Source of the DNA: Gaiella sp.
GTDB taxonomy: Bacteria > Actinomycetota > Thermoleophilia > Gaiellales > Gaiellaceae
Reading direction: 5' to 3'
Assembly (NCBI GenBank): GCA_027493885.1
Contig: JAOSJZ010000001.1
Span: 1,726,622 to 1,790,621 of the forward strand
DNA: 64,000 bases
The notes under the pieces are model-generated. The model was not told where the DNA came from and searched no databases. It saw only the letters and a list, made by a program, of their open reading frames with translations. A program made the translations under genes and the position numbers. Below, piece by piece: positions 52,433-61,017 of this stretch. The first letter of the stretch is position 1. Every line of letters starts with the position of its first letter.

Positions 52433-52850
52433 TCACGCCGCCCCGGCGACCGGCGACGCCTCGACCTCGCCCCGCCGGGAGCGCGGCCGGCCCGACTCGT
52501 AGCCGCCGCTGTGGGAGAACACAGCGGCGAGGACCGCGACTCCGAAGACGCCGCCCAGCTCCCGAATCGCGTTGTTGGCGCCCGACGCCTGTCCCTCCTC
52601 CGCGGGTCGCACCGCCGAGAGTACGACCGTTCGCGACGGGCGCGAAGAAGAGCGCCATGCCGACGTCGGCGACCACGAGCGGTCCGACGGGCTCCGAGTA
52701 CGCTACGGTCGCGGTCGATACGAGGCTGATCCAGGCGAGCGCGACCGCCTGCATCGTCAGCCCCGTGCCGATGATCAGCCGGGCGCTGATCCTGTCGGAC
52801 AGGGCTCCGGCGAGGGGCGCGATGAACATCGGCCGTGGCCCGGCTGTCAT
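52433..52850 (-). pseudogene. Truncated MFS (DHA2/EmrB-type) drug transporter relic
   Basis: About 138 codons of what should be a protein of 450-550. A start with a good Shine-Dalgarno (GGAGG then ACAACAATG) reads MTAGPRP and jumps at once into late-transporter sequence: MFIAPLAGALSDRISARLII, then helices up to ALFFAPVAN, a frameshift near 52628-52631, and TVVLSAVRPAEEGQASGANN followed by IRELGGVFGVAVLAAVF. The first ten or so helices are deleted and the frame is broken, so it is not functional. It kept its promoter-side operator, matching that of the adjacent TetR gene, which shows what the regulator once controlled. Confidence 0.8.
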
Positions 52851-52866
52851 TGTTGTCCTCCGATAC

Positions 52867-52885
52867 TTGTGATCAGTCACTCATA
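52867..52885. promoter_or_regulatory. TetR operator copy upstream of the MFS relic
   Basis: 19-bp site (TTGTGATCAGTCACTCATA on the plus strand). It matches, in inverted orientation, 17 of 19 bases of the site at 53497-53515 just upstream of the TetR gene. The core is a GTGA-N4-TCAC inverted repeat. Confidence 0.7.
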
Positions 52886-52910
52886 ATCGCCAGCAATAGG
52901 AGAGTGCGCC

Positions 52911-53495
52911 CTACGGAACCCGGGCACCGAGCCCCGCGGCCGTGACCTCGCTCGGTGCCGCCCCCGCTAGCAGCCTGCCCGCCCACGGCTCGCGCGCGTT
53001 CCGGAGATCCATGGCCGCGATGACGTTGAGAAGCATCCCGAACGCGAAGAAGCGCGCGACACGCGCCTCGCTCTCCCCGGAGACCGTCTCGACGAAGAGG
53101 TGCAGCGTCCCGTAGCCCGAGCGCACCGTCTCCCGCACGTCCCGGTCGTCGCACGCCGCATACGCTTGCATCTGCATGAGTAGCTGCGTCCGATCGTCCG
53201 TGACCGTCGCCGCGTACGCCTCGCCCATCGCACGCAGCGCCTGCTCGCCGCGCGCCTCGCCGGCCGCGTCGCGGAAGAGCTCGAGCGTGTCGGCCAGGCA
53301 GCGATCGACCGTCGCCAGGAAGAGCTTCTTCTTCGTGCCGAAGAGGCGGAACAGATACGGCTGCGAGATGCCGGCGGCCGCGGCGATCTCCTCCGTCGAC
53401 GTGCCGTCGAGGCCGCCCCGCGCGAACGCCGACCGCGCCGCGGCGAGAACGGCCTCCCGACGCTGCTCCGCCGTCTGCCGGGTCGTGCCGGTCAC
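52911..53495 (-). CDS. TetR-family transcriptional repressor
   Basis: 194 residues. The N-terminal helix-turn-helix is REAVLAAARSAFARGGLDGT then STEEIAAAAGISQPYLFRLF and GTKKKLFLATVD, the standard TetR pattern (about residues 12-58); the C-terminal ligand-binding domain is helical and anonymous, ending GARVP. GTG 53495 is the only sensible start and lies two bases from the operator, so it would repress itself by covering its own promoter. Its other target was the adjacent MFS transporter, now truncated. The ligand is unknown. Confidence 0.9.
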   Translation of the reverse strand: MTGTTRQTAEQRREAVLAAARSAFARGGLDGTSTEEIAAAAGISQPYLFRLFGTKKKLFLATVDRCLADTLELFRDAAGEARGEQALRAMGEAYAATVTDDRTQLLMQMQAYAACDDRDVRETVRSGYGTLHLFVETVSGESEARVARFFAFGMLLNVIAAMDLRNAREPWAGRLLAGAAPSEVTAAGLGARVP

Positions 53496-53496
53496 A

Positions 53497-53515
53497 TATG
53501 AGTGATAGATCACAA
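53497..53515. promoter_or_regulatory. TetR operator copy overlapping the TetR start
   Basis: 19-bp site (TATGAGTGATAGATCACAA on the plus strand) with core GTGAT-N2-ATCAC on the other strand. It is nearly identical to the inverted copy at 52867-52885 and sits where a leaderless promoter (TATCAC six bases from GTG 53495) would be. Confidence 0.7.
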
Positions 53516-53571
53516 ACCTGAGACTGTCAAGTGCGGTCGCCCGGAGGCTCGCCTGCTTTGTCTCCCGACCG

Positions 53572-53582
53572 AAGTCGGACAC
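53572..53582. repeat. Half copy AAGTCGGACAC of the palindrome found in the PIG-L gene
   Basis: Identical to one arm of the 5955-5991 palindrome, preceded by a decayed other arm (GTCTCCCGACC). It lies in the 133-bp gap between the TetR and molybdopterin-enzyme operons. Confidence 0.5.
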
Positions 53583-53616
53583 GAACCACACGGCGGACAT
53601 CGGGCCCGCGGTGTGG

Positions 53617-53622
53617 TTGTCT
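53617..53622 (+). promoter_or_regulatory. Weak candidate -10 (TTGTCT) of the molybdopterin-enzyme operon
   Basis: TTGTCT at the usual 6-nt distance from ATG 53629, but it lacks the A at position two. Confidence 0.25.
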
Positions 53623-53628
53623 TCCCCC

Positions 53629-54423
53629 ATGGAGGTCTTCCGGCCGTCGACGCTCGACGAGGCGCTGCGCCTCCGCGCCGAGCACCCGCAGGCGCGCCCG
53701 ATCCAGGGAGGGACAGACGTGATGGTCGAGCTCACCTTCGGCGATGCGCGGCCCGAGGCGCTTCTCGACCTGAGCGAGCTCGCGGAGTTGCGAGGCTTCG
53801 CCGAGGAGGACGGCCTCCTGCGGCTCGGCGCGGGCCTGACGTACACGGAGGCGATGCAGACGCCCCTTGCATCGCGCCTCCCGGCGCTCGCCGAGGCGTC
53901 CCGGACAGTGGGCTCGCCCCAGATCCGCAACCGCGGCACGATCGGCGGGAACCTCGGCACCGCGTCACCCGCGGGTGACGCGCTCCCACCGCTGCTCGCC
54001 GAGCGCGCCGAAGTGGAGCTCGCAAGCGCTCGAGGCACGCGAACGATGCCGCTCGCGGAGTTCCTGCTCGGCGTCAAGCGGACGGCGCTCGCGCCGGGCG
54101 AGCTCGTCACCGCGGTCCGGGTACGGCCGTGCGAAGGGCCGCAGACGTTCGCCAAGGTCGGGCAGCGGAACGCGATGGTGATCGCGATCTGCTCGCTCGC
54201 GGTCGTCGTCGACGCGGAGGCCGGCGAGGTGCGGGCGGCGTTCGGGTCCTCTGCCGTGACCGCCCGCTGCGTCGTCGTACCGCTCGCCGAGGCGGCCGAG
54301 CTCCCCGAACGCGTCGTCGAGGCCGCCTCCCCGATCGACGACGTCCGCGCGACGGCCGCCTACCGCCGCCACGCTCTCCGCGTGCTCGCGGCGCGGACGC
54401 TCGAGAGGTGCTTGCGCACGTGA
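53629..54423 (+). CDS. FAD-binding subunit of a xanthine dehydrogenase-family enzyme (CoxM type)
   Basis: 264 residues. Carries electrons from the Fe-S subunit via FAD. FAD-binding stretches are ARPIQGGTDVMVEL (about 22-35) and RNRGTIGGNLGTASPAGDAL (about 100-120, contacting FAD), with the C-terminal domain GQRNAMVIAICSLAVVVDAE. Its stop overlaps the Fe-S subunit GTG by GTGA. The order FAD, Fe-S, molybdopterin matches the pucC/E/D and cox-type operons; purines or another N-heterocycle are the likely substrate class (inference). Confidence 0.92.
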   Translation: MEVFRPSTLDEALRLRAEHPQARPIQGGTDVMVELTFGDARPEALLDLSELAELRGFAEEDGLLRLGAGLTYTEAMQTPLASRLPALAEASRTVGSPQIRNRGTIGGNLGTASPAGDALPPLLAERAEVELASARGTRTMPLAEFLLGVKRTALAPGELVTAVRVRPCEGPQTFAKVGQRNAMVIAICSLAVVVDAEAGEVRAAFGSSAVTARCVVVPLAEAAELPERVVEAASPIDDVRATAAYRRHALRVLAARTLERCLRT

Positions 54424-54878
54424 GGATCGACCTCACCGTCAACGGCGAGCGTCGCGAGGGTGTGCTCCGGGGCGGAGAGAGCCTGCTCACGTTCCTCCGC
54501 GACACGCTCGAGCTCCCCGGCTCGAAGAACGCCTGCGAGCAGGGCGAGTGCGGTTCCTGCTCCGTCCTGCTCGACGGGACGCTCGTCTGCTCGTGCCTCG
54601 TGCTCGCCGCGCAGGCCGAGGGCCACGACGTCGTCACGGTCGAGGGCCTGGCGCGAGACGGTGCGCTGCACCCTGTCCAGCAGGCCTTCGTCGACGCCGG
54701 CGCCGTCCAGTGCGGCTTCTGCACGCCGGGGCTCGTCGTCGCCGTCGTCGACCTGCTCGAACGAATGCCTCACCCCTCCGACGACCAGATTCGCGAGGCG
54801 CTGTCGGGCAACCTCTGCCGTTGCACGGGCTACGCGAAGATCTTCGACGCCGTGCGGCTCGCCGCGGGGCGGGCATGA
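54420..54878 (+). CDS. 2Fe-2S subunit of a xanthine dehydrogenase-family enzyme (CoxS type)
   Basis: 152 residues with two clusters. The plant-ferredoxin motif is CEQGECGSCSVLLDG plus a Cys in VCSCLVLA (about 40-62), and the second, four-helix cluster is CGFCTPG with NLCRCTGY (about 100-135). The start GTG 54420 overlaps the FAD-subunit TGA and the stop overlaps the large-subunit ATG, so the three are tightly coupled. Confidence 0.95.
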   Translation: MRIDLTVNGERREGVLRGGESLLTFLRDTLELPGSKNACEQGECGSCSVLLDGTLVCSCLVLAAQAEGHDVVTVEGLARDGALHPVQQAFVDAGAVQCGFCTPGLVVAVVDLLERMPHPSDDQIREALSGNLCRCTGYAKIFDAVRLAAGRA

Positions 54879-57094
54879 GCGCGACCACCGAGCGCCCGCG
54901 CCTCGCGGTCGGCCGTATCGGCGAGCGGCTCCCGCGCGAGGACGCGGTGCCCAAGGTCACGGGGGAGTTCTCGTACGCGAGCGACCTCTCGACGCCGGGC
55001 ATGCTCTGGGGCGACACGCTGCGTAGCCCGCACGCGCACGCGCGCGTCGTCTCGATCGACGTCACCGCCGCGCTCGGTCTCCCCGGCATCCACGGAGCCC
55101 TGACCCACGAGGATGTCCCGGGAAAGAAGCTCTACGGGCTCGAGTTCGCCGACCAGCCCGTGCTCGCGATCGACCGCGTGCGCTACGTCGGGGAGCCGGT
55201 GGCGCTGGTGGTCGCGGAGCACCCCGAGCAGGCGAGGCGCGCGCTCGAGGCGATCGTGGTCGAGTACGAGCCGCTCGAGCCGGTCGTCGACATGGAGCGC
55301 GCGCTCGAGCAGGAGCCGCTCCACCCCGACCGACCGACGATGGGGCACGGCTACCGCGACGACCGGCGACCGAACGTCGTCCGGCACCTCGTCATCAGGC
55401 ACGGCGACCCCGACATTGCGGGCGACGTCGTCGTGACCGGGACGTACGAGCTCGGGATCCAGGACCAGGCCTTCCTCGGGCCGGAATCCGGGCTCGCGAT
55501 CCCGGACGGGGAGGGCGGGGTCGACATCCACGTCGCGACCCAGTGGCTCCACGTCGATCGCGACCAGGTCGCCCCGTGCCTCGACCTGCGGCCCGAGCAG
55601 GTGCGGTTGCACCTCTCCGGGGTCGGTGGCTCGTTCGGCGGCCGCGAGGACCTCTCGATGCAGATCCACTCCGCGCTCCTCGCCCTCCACACGGGCCGGC
55701 CGGTGAAGATGGTCTACGACCGCGCCGAGTCGTTCACCGGGCACGTGCACCGGCACCCGGCGCGGATCCGTTGCGAGCACCGCGCGACCCGCGACGGGAG
55801 GCTCACGTCCGTCCGCATGCAGATCCTCCTCGACGGGGGCGCGTACGCGTCGAGCTCGACGGCCGTCGCCTCGAACGCCGCCTCGTTCGGGCTGGGGCCG
55901 TACCGGGTCGACAACGCCCTGATCGAGACGACCGCGGTGTACACGAACAACCCACCCTGTGGAGCGATGCGCGGCTTCGGCGCGGTGCAGACGTGCTTCG
56001 CAGCGGAGGCCCAGATGGACCAGCTCGCAGCGGAGCTCGGCCTCGACCCGGTGGAGCTCCGGCTGCTGAACGCGCTCGAGCCGGGCGACAGCCTGCCGAC
56101 CGGGCAGGTGATCGAGGGCTCACTGCCGACGCGCGAGGTGATCCGGCGGGCGGCTGCGCTCCCGGTGCCCGACCAGGAGACGCTGCCCCGGGACCCGCTG
56201 CGGCTCCCGGGCGGCACGGGGAACACGACGACGGGAGAGGGCATCCGCCGCGGTGTCGGCTTCGCGCTCGGGTTCAAGAACATCTGCTACTCGGAGGGCT
56301 TCGACGACTTCTGCGCCGCGCGGGTCGTGCTCCACGCCGACGGGAGCGCGGTCGTCCACTCGGCGGCGGCCGAGGTCGGGCAGGGGGTCGTCGGCGTCAT
56401 GCTCCAGGTCGCACGTACGGAGCTCGGGACCGACGAGGTGACGCTCGCACCGCACACGACGGCGACGGTCGGCTCGGCGGGCTCCACCTCGGCGTCGCGG
56501 ATGACCTGGATGGCGGCGGGGGCCGTGCGCGACGCGTGCCGCGCGGCGCTCGAGGAGCGCGAGCGGCGGGGTGGCGGCGAGGTCGACGTCGAGCGCGTCC
56601 ACCGGCATCCGCGGACGACGCCCCTCGACCCGGAGACGGGGCAGATCACCGGCGAGCGCGCCCACGTCGCGCTGGCCGTCGCCGCGATGCGCGTCGTCGT
56701 CGAGGTGGACGTGGAGCTCGGGCTCACGCGCGTCGTCTGGGTCGGCACGGCACAGGACGTCGGCAAGGCGGTCAACCCGCTCGCGCTCGAGGGGCAGATC
56801 GAGGGCGGCACCGCACAGGGGCTCGGGCTCGCGCTGATGGAGGAGATCGTCACGCGCAACGGCGCGATCCAGAACGCGAGCTTCACCGACTACCTGATCC
56901 CGACCGCGCTCGATATGCCGCCCGTCGAGATCGAGCTGGTCGAGGTGCCGGAGCCGGACGCGCCCTACGGCGTCAAGGGGGTCGGAGAGCCGCCGACGGT
57001 CGTCTCGACCGCCGCGATCGTCTCCGCGATGCGCGCGGCGACCGGGCGCCCGCTCACGCGTGCTCCCGTGCGCCCGGACGACATCTGTCTCTAG
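54875..57094 (+). CDS. Molybdopterin-binding catalytic subunit of a xanthine dehydrogenase-family enzyme
   Basis: 739 residues. Hydroxylates an N-heterocycle or aldehyde using the molybdenum cofactor. The N-terminal a/b-hammerhead region (VGEPVALVVAEHPEQARRAL) is followed by QDQAFLGPESGLA, GSFGGREDLSMQIHSALLAL, the active-site Arg block GAMRGFGAVQTCFAAEAQMD, EVGQGVVGVMLQVARTELG and the catalytic Glu in YGVKGVGEPPTV. The absence of the AYRCSFR loop argues against a carbon monoxide dehydrogenase; the RGFGAVQ form fits xanthine or related N-heterocycle enzymes. A cofactor-maturation gene is not seen in the window. Confidence 0.92.
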   Translation: MSATTERPRLAVGRIGERLPREDAVPKVTGEFSYASDLSTPGMLWGDTLRSPHAHARVVSIDVTAALGLPGIHGALTHEDVPGKKLYGLEFADQPVLAIDRVRYVGEPVALVVAEHPEQARRALEAIVVEYEPLEPVVDMERALEQEPLHPDRPTMGHGYRDDRRPNVVRHLVIRHGDPDIAGDVVVTGTYELGIQDQAFLGPESGLAIPDGEGGVDIHVATQWLHVDRDQVAPCLDLRPEQVRLHLSGVGGSFGGREDLSMQIHSALLALHTGRPVKMVYDRAESFTGHVHRHPARIRCEHRATRDGRLTSVRMQILLDGGAYASSSTAVASNAASFGLGPYRVDNALIETTAVYTNNPPCGAMRGFGAVQTCFAAEAQMDQLAAELGLDPVELRLLNALEPGDSLPTGQVIEGSLPTREVIRRAAALPVPDQETLPRDPLRLPGGTGNTTTGEGIRRGVGFALGFKNICYSEGFDDFCAARVVLHADGSAVVHSAAAEVGQGVVGVMLQVARTELGTDEVTLAPHTTATVGSAGSTSASRMTWMAAGAVRDACRAALEERERRGGGEVDVERVHRHPRTTPLDPETGQITGERAHVALAVAAMRVVVEVDVELGLTRVVWVGTAQDVGKAVNPLALEGQIEGGTAQGLGLALMEEIVTRNGAIQNASFTDYLIPTALDMPPVEIELVEVPEPDAPYGVKGVGEPPTVVSTAAIVSAMRAATGRPLTRAPVRPDDICL

Positions 57095-57099
57095 GGGCT

Positions 57100-57125
57100 G
57101 GGGGAAACCATCCCCCACGAGCCCC
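57100..57125 (+). terminator. Terminator-like hairpin after the molybdopterin-enzyme operon
   Basis: TGGGGGA-AACCA-TCCCCCA stem-loop (7-bp stem) just after the stop, flanked by GGGGCT and AGCCCC that can extend the stem. It is followed by CTTCTT rather than a T-run. Confidence 0.55.
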
Positions 57126-57168
57126 CTTCTTCAGCCAAGCGACGCGGACGGCCCCATCCGGCCTCCCG

Positions 57169-57184
57169 GCCGGCAGAAGCCGGC
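57169..57184. terminator. Second hairpin GCCGGC-AGAA-GCCGGC between convergent genes
   Basis: Short GC-rich hairpin with a GNRA-like AGAA loop in the 145-bp gap between the plus-strand operon and the minus-strand MazG gene. It may act on both strands. Confidence 0.4.
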
Positions 57185-57239
57185 TTCCGGCCGCGAGCGG
57201 TCGCGCCGCCGCGAAGCGAAGCCGTCAGAGATCGGGAGC

Positions 57240-57554
57240 TCACGCTCGTAGTTCCGTCGCCAGTTGATCCATCGCGGCAAGGAAGGCACGCTCGAGATCG
57301 ACGCCGCACTCCTCGGCGATGACGATGGTCGCCCAGAGCACGTCGGCCAACTCGTGCTCGAGACGAGCCTGCACGTCGTCGACCTTTCTCACGCCCTCGC
57401 GTGCTTGGACGAGCTTCGCCAGGTCGCCCACGTCGCCGACGAGCCCGAGCGCAAGCTCCTCGAGCGACCACGAGCGCCCGTATGCGTCTCGCTCGATCGC
57501 CTCGTAGAGCAACCGAATCTCGCGTGCCCGTTCGGTGATGCCGCGGAACTCCAT
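57240..57554 (-). CDS. MazG-like nucleotide pyrophosphohydrolase
   Basis: 104 residues, all-alpha. The two metal-binding helices read ALGLVGDVGDLAKLVQAR and LEHELADVLWATIVIAEECG with DLERAF after it. Relatives have GEVGEL in the first block; here both Glu are Asp (GDVGDL), a conservative change that may alter specificity or activity. Members remove pyrophosphate from noncanonical NTPs. It lies four bases after the DegT gene stop and thus is probably in its operon. ATG 57554 is the first in frame. Confidence 0.85.
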   Translation of the reverse strand: MEFRGITERAREIRLLYEAIERDAYGRSWSLEELALGLVGDVGDLAKLVQAREGVRKVDDVQARLEHELADVLWATIVIAEECGVDLERAFLAAMDQLATELRA

Positions 57555-57558
57555 CCGG

Positions 57559-58629
57559 TCAGGCGTACCGCGCCAGCGCCGCGGTGACGCGGTCGACCTC
57601 GTCCTCGGTCGTCGAGGTCGCGAACGGCAGCGCGAGCGCCCGCGCGAACGCCGCGTCCGCGCCCGGGAACGCGCCGCGGTCGCGATAGGCGGTCAGCTGA
57701 TTCACGGCATACGTGCCGATCTGGGCCTCGATGCCCTCCGCGCGCAGGCCGGCGAGGGCCTCGTCGCGCCGGTCGAGCGCGACGACGTACGCCTGCCAGC
57801 CGTGCCGGTCGCCCTCGTCGGCCGACGGCACGCCGACGAAATGCTCGAGCCGCTCCGTGTACCAGCCGGCGACCCGCTCCCGCGCCTGCAGGAGGCCTTC
57901 GAGCCGCTCGAGCTGCGGGATCCCGAGCGCGCAGAGGACGTCGGGCAGCCGGTAGTTGAAGCCGGGGGAGGAGATGTCGACCGTCGTCCCCGCCGCGATC
58001 CCGTGGTGGCGGAGGCGCCTGACCGCCGCCGCGAGCTCCGCTTCGTCCGTCGTCACGGCGCCGCCCTCGCCGGTGGTCACGATCTTGCGCGGATGGAAGG
58101 AGAGACACGCGAGCAGGCCGAGCGCGCCGCATGGGGTGCCGCGGTAGCGGGCGCCGAGCGCTCCCGCCGCGTCCTCCACGAGCGCGACCTCCTGCGGGAC
58201 CACGGTCTGGAGCTCCTCCCAGGCGACCGGCCGGCCGAACAGGTGCACGGCGAGGACGGCGCGCGTGCGGGGCGTGACCGCGTCGGCGACGAGCTCGGGC
58301 CGCACGAGGAAGGTCTCCGGGTCGACGTCCACGAGCACGGCGCGCGCGCCGCAGAGCTCGACCGCGTTAGCCGTGGCGGGGAACGTGTACGCCGGGACGA
58401 TCACCTCGTCGCTGGGGCCGATCCGGAGGGCGAGCAGCGCGAGGTGGATTGCCGCGGTCCCCGACGAGACGGCGACCGCATCCTGCGTCCCCACCGCCCG
58501 GGCGAGCGCCGCCTCGAACGCCGCGACCTGCGGCCCCATCGTCAACTGGCCGCTGGCCAGCACGTCCGCCACCGCCGCGAGCTCGGCCCCCCCGACGTCG
58601 GGCCGCGCCAGTCTGATCGGCTCGCTCAC
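57559..58629 (-). CDS. DegT/DnrJ/EryC1-family sugar aminotransferase
   Basis: 356 residues: SSGTAAIHLALLALRIGPSD, VPAYTFPATANAVELCGA, HLFGRPVAWEELQTVVPQE, VEDAAGALGARYRG and the Schiff-base Lys in FHPRKIVTTGEGGAVTT (about 180). This is the third DegT enzyme of the window. It follows the epimerase/dehydratase by GTGA overlap, so the pair would convert a nucleotide sugar to an amino sugar. It differs from the other two in length and motif spelling, which suggests a different substrate or position. Confidence 0.92.
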   Translation of the reverse strand: MSEPIRLARPDVGGAELAAVADVLASGQLTMGPQVAAFEAALARAVGTQDAVAVSSGTAAIHLALLALRIGPSDEVIVPAYTFPATANAVELCGARAVLVDVDPETFLVRPELVADAVTPRTRAVLAVHLFGRPVAWEELQTVVPQEVALVEDAAGALGARYRGTPCGALGLLACLSFHPRKIVTTGEGGAVTTDEAELAAAVRRLRHHGIAAGTTVDISSPGFNYRLPDVLCALGIPQLERLEGLLQARERVAGWYTERLEHFVGVPSADEGDRHGWQAYVVALDRRDEALAGLRAEGIEAQIGTYAVNQLTAYRDRGAFPGADAAFARALALPFATSTTEDEVDRVTAALARYA

Positions 58630-59598
58630 GCCGCCGCGCCGAGCCGGGCGCGATACCAGGCGATCGTCCGCTCGAGCCCCTCGTCGAGCTCGACGTCCGC
58701 TTCGAAGCCGAGCAGCGACCGTGCCTTGTCGACGTTCGGGATCCGCAGCTCGACGTCCGTGTAGTGCAAGGGCACGAAGCGGATCTCCCCGGGGCAGCCG
58801 GTCAGCCTTCTGATCCGGGTGGCCAGGTCGAAGATCGTCACCGCCGAGCGCGCGTTGCCGATGTTGAAGCTCTCGCCGACGGCGGCGGCGTGCTCGAGCG
58901 CGAGCAGCGTCCCCTCGACCATGTCGTCGACGTAGCACCAGGCGCGGATCTGCGACCCGTCGCCGTGGATCTCGAGGTCGCGGCCGGCGAGTGCCGCCTC
59001 GATGAACGCCCGGATCGCACCACCTCCGATCTGACCAGGCCCGTAGATGTTGAACGGCCGTACCGAGACCGCCGGGAGGCCGAGCTCCGAGTGGTAGGCG
59101 TGCGCCATGTGCTCGCCCGCGAGCTTCGACACGGCGTACGTCCACCGCGCCTCCCCGACCGAGCCGATGGTCGTGACGTGGGCCTCCTGGACGTTGAACG
59201 CGTGCTGCCCGAAGACCTCGCTGGTCGAGAACTCGACGATCCGCTCGAGCGTGTCGCGCGTCGCGAGCCCGGCCTCGAGCGCGTTGTACGTGCCGATCAC
59301 GTTCACGCGCATCGTGCGCACCGGGCTGGAGAGCACGGTGTCGACGCCGGCGATGCCCGCCGCGTGCACGAGGTGCGTGCATCCCGCGGCGAGCTCGGTC
59401 AGCCGTGCGAGGTCGAGGACGTCGCCCTCGACGAAGCGGAAGTTCGCGTGTGCGGCGAGATCGGTGCCCGAGAGGGCGTCGCGGTGAAGGTTGTCGACCG
59501 CGACCACCTCGTTGTCCTCGACGAGGCGGGTCGCCAGCGTGGTGCCGATGAAGCCGGCACCACCCGTGATCAGCACGCGCTTCCCCCGTCAGCGCCAC
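58626..59598 (-). CDS. NAD-dependent epimerase/dehydratase of nucleotide sugars (frameshifted at the start)
   Basis: About 323 residues: KRVLITGGAGFIGTTLATRL, VEGDVLDLARLTEL, LVHAAGIAGVDTVL, FSTSEVFGQHAFNVQE, catalytic YAVSK, RPFNIYGPGQIGGGAIRAFI and DGSQIRAWCYVDDMVEGTLL. The obvious start is GTG 59576, but GTG 59598 fits better: it has a TACGAT six bases upstream, and dropping one base from the C5 run 59583-59587 gives MALTGKRVLITGG, a normal N-terminus. It is first in an operon with DegT and MazG. It may be a 4,6-dehydratase or 4-epimerase. Confidence 0.88.
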
Positions 59599-59604
59599 GG
59601 CGAG

Positions 59605-59610
59605 ATCGTA
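59605..59610 (-). promoter_or_regulatory. Putative -10 element (TACGAT), leaderless epimerase operon
   Basis: TACGAT with a 6-nt spacer to GTG 59598, which marks that codon as the start and so exposes a frameshift in the first codons. The 211-base gap to the divergent gene holds inverted CTGTCTGGAAC-like half-sites (59641 and 59765) and no ORF. Confidence 0.55.
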
Positions 59611-59797
59611 GACGCGCCCGGCCCACTCCTCCCGCCCATTCTGTCTGGAACGGACATGTCTGCTCGCCCCAACCTCGGGCCGCCGACCTCCTCCCCACGG
59701 CTCATAGCCTAACTGGACAACAAAGACGCGTGGGAAACGACATCGTGCCGAGCTCGTGCCGATCGTTCCACAGACAGGCCGGGCGGCGCGGCTCGTC

Positions 59798-59803
59798 TAG
59801 CAT
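59798..59803 (+). promoter_or_regulatory. Putative -10 element (TAGCAT), leaderless ATP-grasp gene
   Basis: TAGCAT with a 6-nt spacer to GTG 59810. Confidence 0.55.
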
Positions 59804-59809
59804 CGCGCC

Positions 59810-61017
59810 GTGTCGAGCGTCCTCTTCGTCGGCGCGGGACGCCACCAGCGCCGCGCGATCGCCCAGGCGCGCACGCGGGGCCTCCACGTCGTGGCGGTCG
59901 ACCGCAACCCCGACGCGCCGGGGCTCGTGGTCGCTCACGCTCCGGAGGTGGTCGACTTCTCCGACATCGACGCTGTCGAGGCGGTCGCGAGGCGCCACGG
60001 CGTCGACGGCGCCCTGACGGTCTCCGCCGACCGCGCCGTCCCCGTCGTCGCCGCCGTGACCGAGCGGCTCGGCCTCCCCTCGATCGGCACCGCCGTCGCG
60101 CATCGCATGACGCACAAGCTGGCGATGCGGCGCACGCTCGCCGAGGAGGGGATCCCCAGCCGGCCTTCGCCGCGGTTCGCAGCCTCGCCGAGGGCCGGGC
60201 TGCGATCGAGGCCGTCGGGCTCCCGGCGGTGCTGAAGCCCGTCGACTCGGGCGGCCAGCGCGGGGTGTTCCGGATCGAGACGCCCGGAGACCTCGAGTCG
60301 AACCTCCACGCGGCGCTCGCAGAGTCCCCCGGGCGCGAGACGATCCTCGAGGGCTTCGTCGAGGGGACGGAGATGAACGCGATCGTTGTCGCGCGCGGCG
60401 GCAGGGCGAGCCTCGTGACGCTCTCCGACCGGCTCCGGCCGCCAGGTATCGGCTTCGGCGTCGGCTGGATCCACGTCTTCCCGGCGTCCATCCACTCGGA
60501 CCAGCTCGAGCTCGCCGAGCGGGTCGCCGAGCGGTCGGCGACGGCGCTCGGACTCCGCGACGGGATCGCGTTCCCCCAGCTCATCGCGTCGTCGGACGGC
60601 AGCGTGGCCGTCGTCGAGGTCGCCGCGCGCATCCCGGGTGGCCAGATGGCCGACCTCGTCCGCCATGCCGTCGGCGTGGACCTCGTCGAGCTTGCTCTCC
60701 GCTTCGCGCTCGGGGAGAACGCCCCGGACGAGCTCGCGCTGCCCCGCTTCTCGCAGCCGCTCGCGATCCGCTTCCTCACGGCCTCGCCGGGGCCGCTGCC
60801 GACCGGGAAGGTGACCCGCATCGGCCCGCTCGACGCCGTCCTCGACGCGCCCGGCGTCGTCCAGGCCGAGACGTACCTCGCCGAGGGCGAGACGATCCGT
60901 CCCGTCCGGCTCGACGGCGATCGTCGGGGGTACGTGATCGCCACCGCGGACACGTCCGTCGAGGCGCTGCGCCGCGCCGAGCACGCTGCGACCCTCCTCG
61001 AGGTCGAGGTCGGATGA
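59810..61017 (+). CDS. ATP-grasp ligase (carbamoyl-phosphate-synthase-like; frameshifted)
   Basis: About 402 residues. N-terminal VLFVGAGRHQRRAIAQAR, VVAVDRNPDAPGLVVAH; ATP-grasp core LPAVLKPVDSGGQRGVFRI, ILEGFVEGTEMNAIVVARGG and AVVEVAARIPGGQMADLVRH with a Mg-binding Glu, then a C-terminal domain. One C is missing in 60154-60157, which separates EEGIP from QPAFAAVRSLAEG. It overlaps the NodB-like gene by ATGA. It is the second of three such ligases in the window; each probably couples a carboxylate (amino acid or sugar acid) to an amine or sugar. Confidence 0.83.

Noticed and set aside
59641..59777. Inverted CTGTCTGGAAC-like sequences as an operator
   Set aside because: The two half-sites are 125 bases apart and imperfect; no regulator gene is next to them, so only noted.
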